Source of the DNA: Balneola sp.
GTDB lineage: Bacteria > Bacteroidota > Rhodothermia > Balneolales > Balneolaceae
Length of the DNA stretch: 64,000 nt
Direction of reading: 5' to 3'
Assembly (NCBI GenBank): GCA_017643645.1
Contig: JAEPNB010000006.1
Location: 62,001-126,000, forward strand
The position numbers were made by a program, and so were the translations under genes. Below are positions 63,192 through 64,000 of this stretch, piece by piece; positions within the stretch are counted from its first letter, which is position 1; every line of letters begins with the position of its first letter. The notes beneath the pieces were generated by a model. That model was not told where the DNA came from. It ran no database searches and saw nothing but the letters and a program-made list of their open reading frames with translations.

Positions 63192-64000
63192 TTAAAGTTC
63201 AGATAATGGTCTGGCAATCTTGGAATAAATCTTACCACCATCTAATGGTAGCTCATCCAAGCGGTCATACCTTCTCATGTCAATCCAGCGGTGACCTCCT
63301 TCTAACCAAAGAGAATATCTTCTTTGGAAGAGCACTTCGTCAATAATAGCACTCTGACTTACACTTATAAAGTCTCCAAGTCCCCAGGTATTACGAACAA
63401 CATTAATGGCGTCAACTGCCTCTGCTAAATCGGTTCCTTGGTTTCTTTGAGCAAGAGCCTCTGCGTAGATCAACACCAACTCTTCATTTCTGAAGAATGG
63501 GAAAGGGGCACCTGTGGTTCCAAAACGATTATCCTGATAGTTTGCTGTTAAACCCTGCAGAACTACCGGAGTATCACGAAGAAAGAATTTATTATCAACA
63601 CGCTCATCGCCAGCTAAGGTATCCGCTATTAGCTCCGGATGAACTGTCGGAAGCTGAATAGAAGTTGTATTTCTGGTGTAGAAGAAAGGGTTGAAGATAT
63701 CCGGTGGATCACCATAAACAAAGTAACCACCCTTATTCATTGCATCAGCACTGGCAGTCAACTCAAAAAACGGAGCTGCCGCTTCAGCAGCTGTTACTGC
63801 CGCGTCCCAGTCTTCAGCATAAATAGCAGCACGTGCAGCTATTGCGCGATTCAGATCTGCCATTGTTGCCGGGGTATTAAATTCATCCATACCACCAGTT
63901 AGTGTAAATACAAAAGAATTACCCGCTGAATTCAGATCAGTTAATCCTTCATCAAGCAAGTTTCTTATTTGTTGAAGTGCATCATCATAACTTAAAAATG
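63192..64000 (-). CDS. susD: SusD/RagB-family outer-membrane lipoprotein (C-terminal part only)
   Basis: The frame is open to base 64000, so the N-terminus and signal peptide lie outside. About 269 residues are seen, from the TPR-like region (ATMADLNRAIAARAAIYAED) to the C-terminal part with FFRNEELVLIYAEALAQRNQ and FQRRYSLWLEGGHRWIDMRR, the usual SusD end. Its SusC partner should be just upstream, outside the window. It is not the same gene as the SusD at 15.9 kb, so the genome has a second glycan-uptake locus here. Confidence 0.9.
   Translation of the reverse strand, partial: FLSYDDALQQIRNLLDEGLTDLNSAGNSFVFTLTGGMDEFNTPATMADLNRAIAARAAIYAEDWDAAVTAAEAAAPFFELTASADAMNKGGYFVYGDPPDIFNPFFYTRNTTSIQLPTVHPELIADTLAGDERVDNKFFLRDTPVVLQGLTANYQDNRFGTTGAPFPFFRNEELVLIYAEALAQRNQGTDLAEAVDAINVVRNTWGLGDFISVSQSAIIDEVLFQRRYSLWLEGGHRWIDMRRYDRLDELPLDGGKIYSKIARPLSEL

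Noticed and set aside
1-64000. CRISPR arrays, tRNA or rRNA genes
   Set aside because: No regularly spaced direct repeats and no cloverleaf or rRNA-like segments were seen in the spacers; a covariance-model search would be decisive.

Overview
The window looks like a piece of the chromosome of a marine or halophilic member of the Bacteroidota/Balneolota assemblage, most likely Balneolales. Evidence: an STN-type SusC/SusD pair with an ECF sigma/FecR switch, a GldC homologue, secreted proteins ending in the NYPNPFNPST-type sorting domain seen in Balneolota, Rhodothermota and Ignavibacteria, a eukaryote-type glycyl-tRNA synthetase, and an AT-rich composition with poor Shine-Dalgarno sequences. The taxon is an inference; no rRNA gene is present. 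No tRNA, CRISPR array, IS transposase or prophage gene was recognised.

Layout. 1-2.6 kb: end of an NhaC-like antiporter, a hypothetical membrane-anchored protein followed by two tiny membrane ORFs, and DacB (PBP4) on the minus strand. 2.7-6.2 kb: a two-gene operon of secreted M14 carboxypeptidase-like proteins, the first lacking every zinc and catalytic residue. 6.2-7.0 kb: about 800 bp without a gene, filled with inverted repeats (a 149-bp MITE-like element and a REP doublet). 7-9.4 kb: gltX, a WbqC-like gene and a 38-aa membrane ORF.

9.4-26.4 kb: a catabolic locus for a surface-bound carbohydrate. On the minus strand, in transcription order: nagB and a secreted PIG-L deacetylase (ended by a terminator); ECF sigma and FecR; SusC and SusD (ended by a terminator, with a LacI-type operator candidate before susC); then an MFS sugar porter, a ROK kinase, a YetA/PcRGLX-like lyase and a DASS anion symporter. 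A sodium:solute symporter faces away from nagB. The gene content predicts sensing through SusC STN-FecR-sigma, extracellular lytic cleavage and deacetylation, and cytosolic phosphorylation and deamination of an amino sugar. No canonical glycoside hydrolase is visible.

26.4-40.8 kb: housekeeping and envelope genes: a barrel-like hypothetical, a decayed fragment, a Ser/Thr phosphatase, a fatty-acid hydroxylase, a histidine kinase, glyS, asd, a BASS transporter overlapping an acyltransferase, lipoprotein SodC, an alpha/beta hydrolase and a 989-aa CotH/lamin-tail secreted protein. 40.8-47.6 kb: hsp20 (with a good sigma-54 -24/-12 promoter match) and dnaK, a DUF2188 protein, a MEMO-family protein, a YfcC-type transporter and a helical-repeat hypothetical. 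47.7-55 kb: GldC, a Rieske oxygenase, an APC permease coupled to a DDAH-like amidinohydrolase, a HisKA_2 kinase, a remnant of a second amidinohydrolase, and an ArsR regulator with three tandem AHSA1/SRPBCC genes and a double operator. 55-64 kb: an RluD-type enzyme, a four-helix-bundle protein, recN, then a minus-strand operon (lhgO, a D-2-hydroxyglutarate/D-lactate dehydrogenase-like flavoprotein and a cytochrome c-domain protein) and the 3' part of another SusD.

Non-coding spacers carry several families of palindromes: REP-like inverted doublets at 6.9 and 45.6 kb, a GTGTTAAAG hairpin family at 8.6 and 47.7 kb, and a 19-bp perfect hairpin at 44.1 kb.
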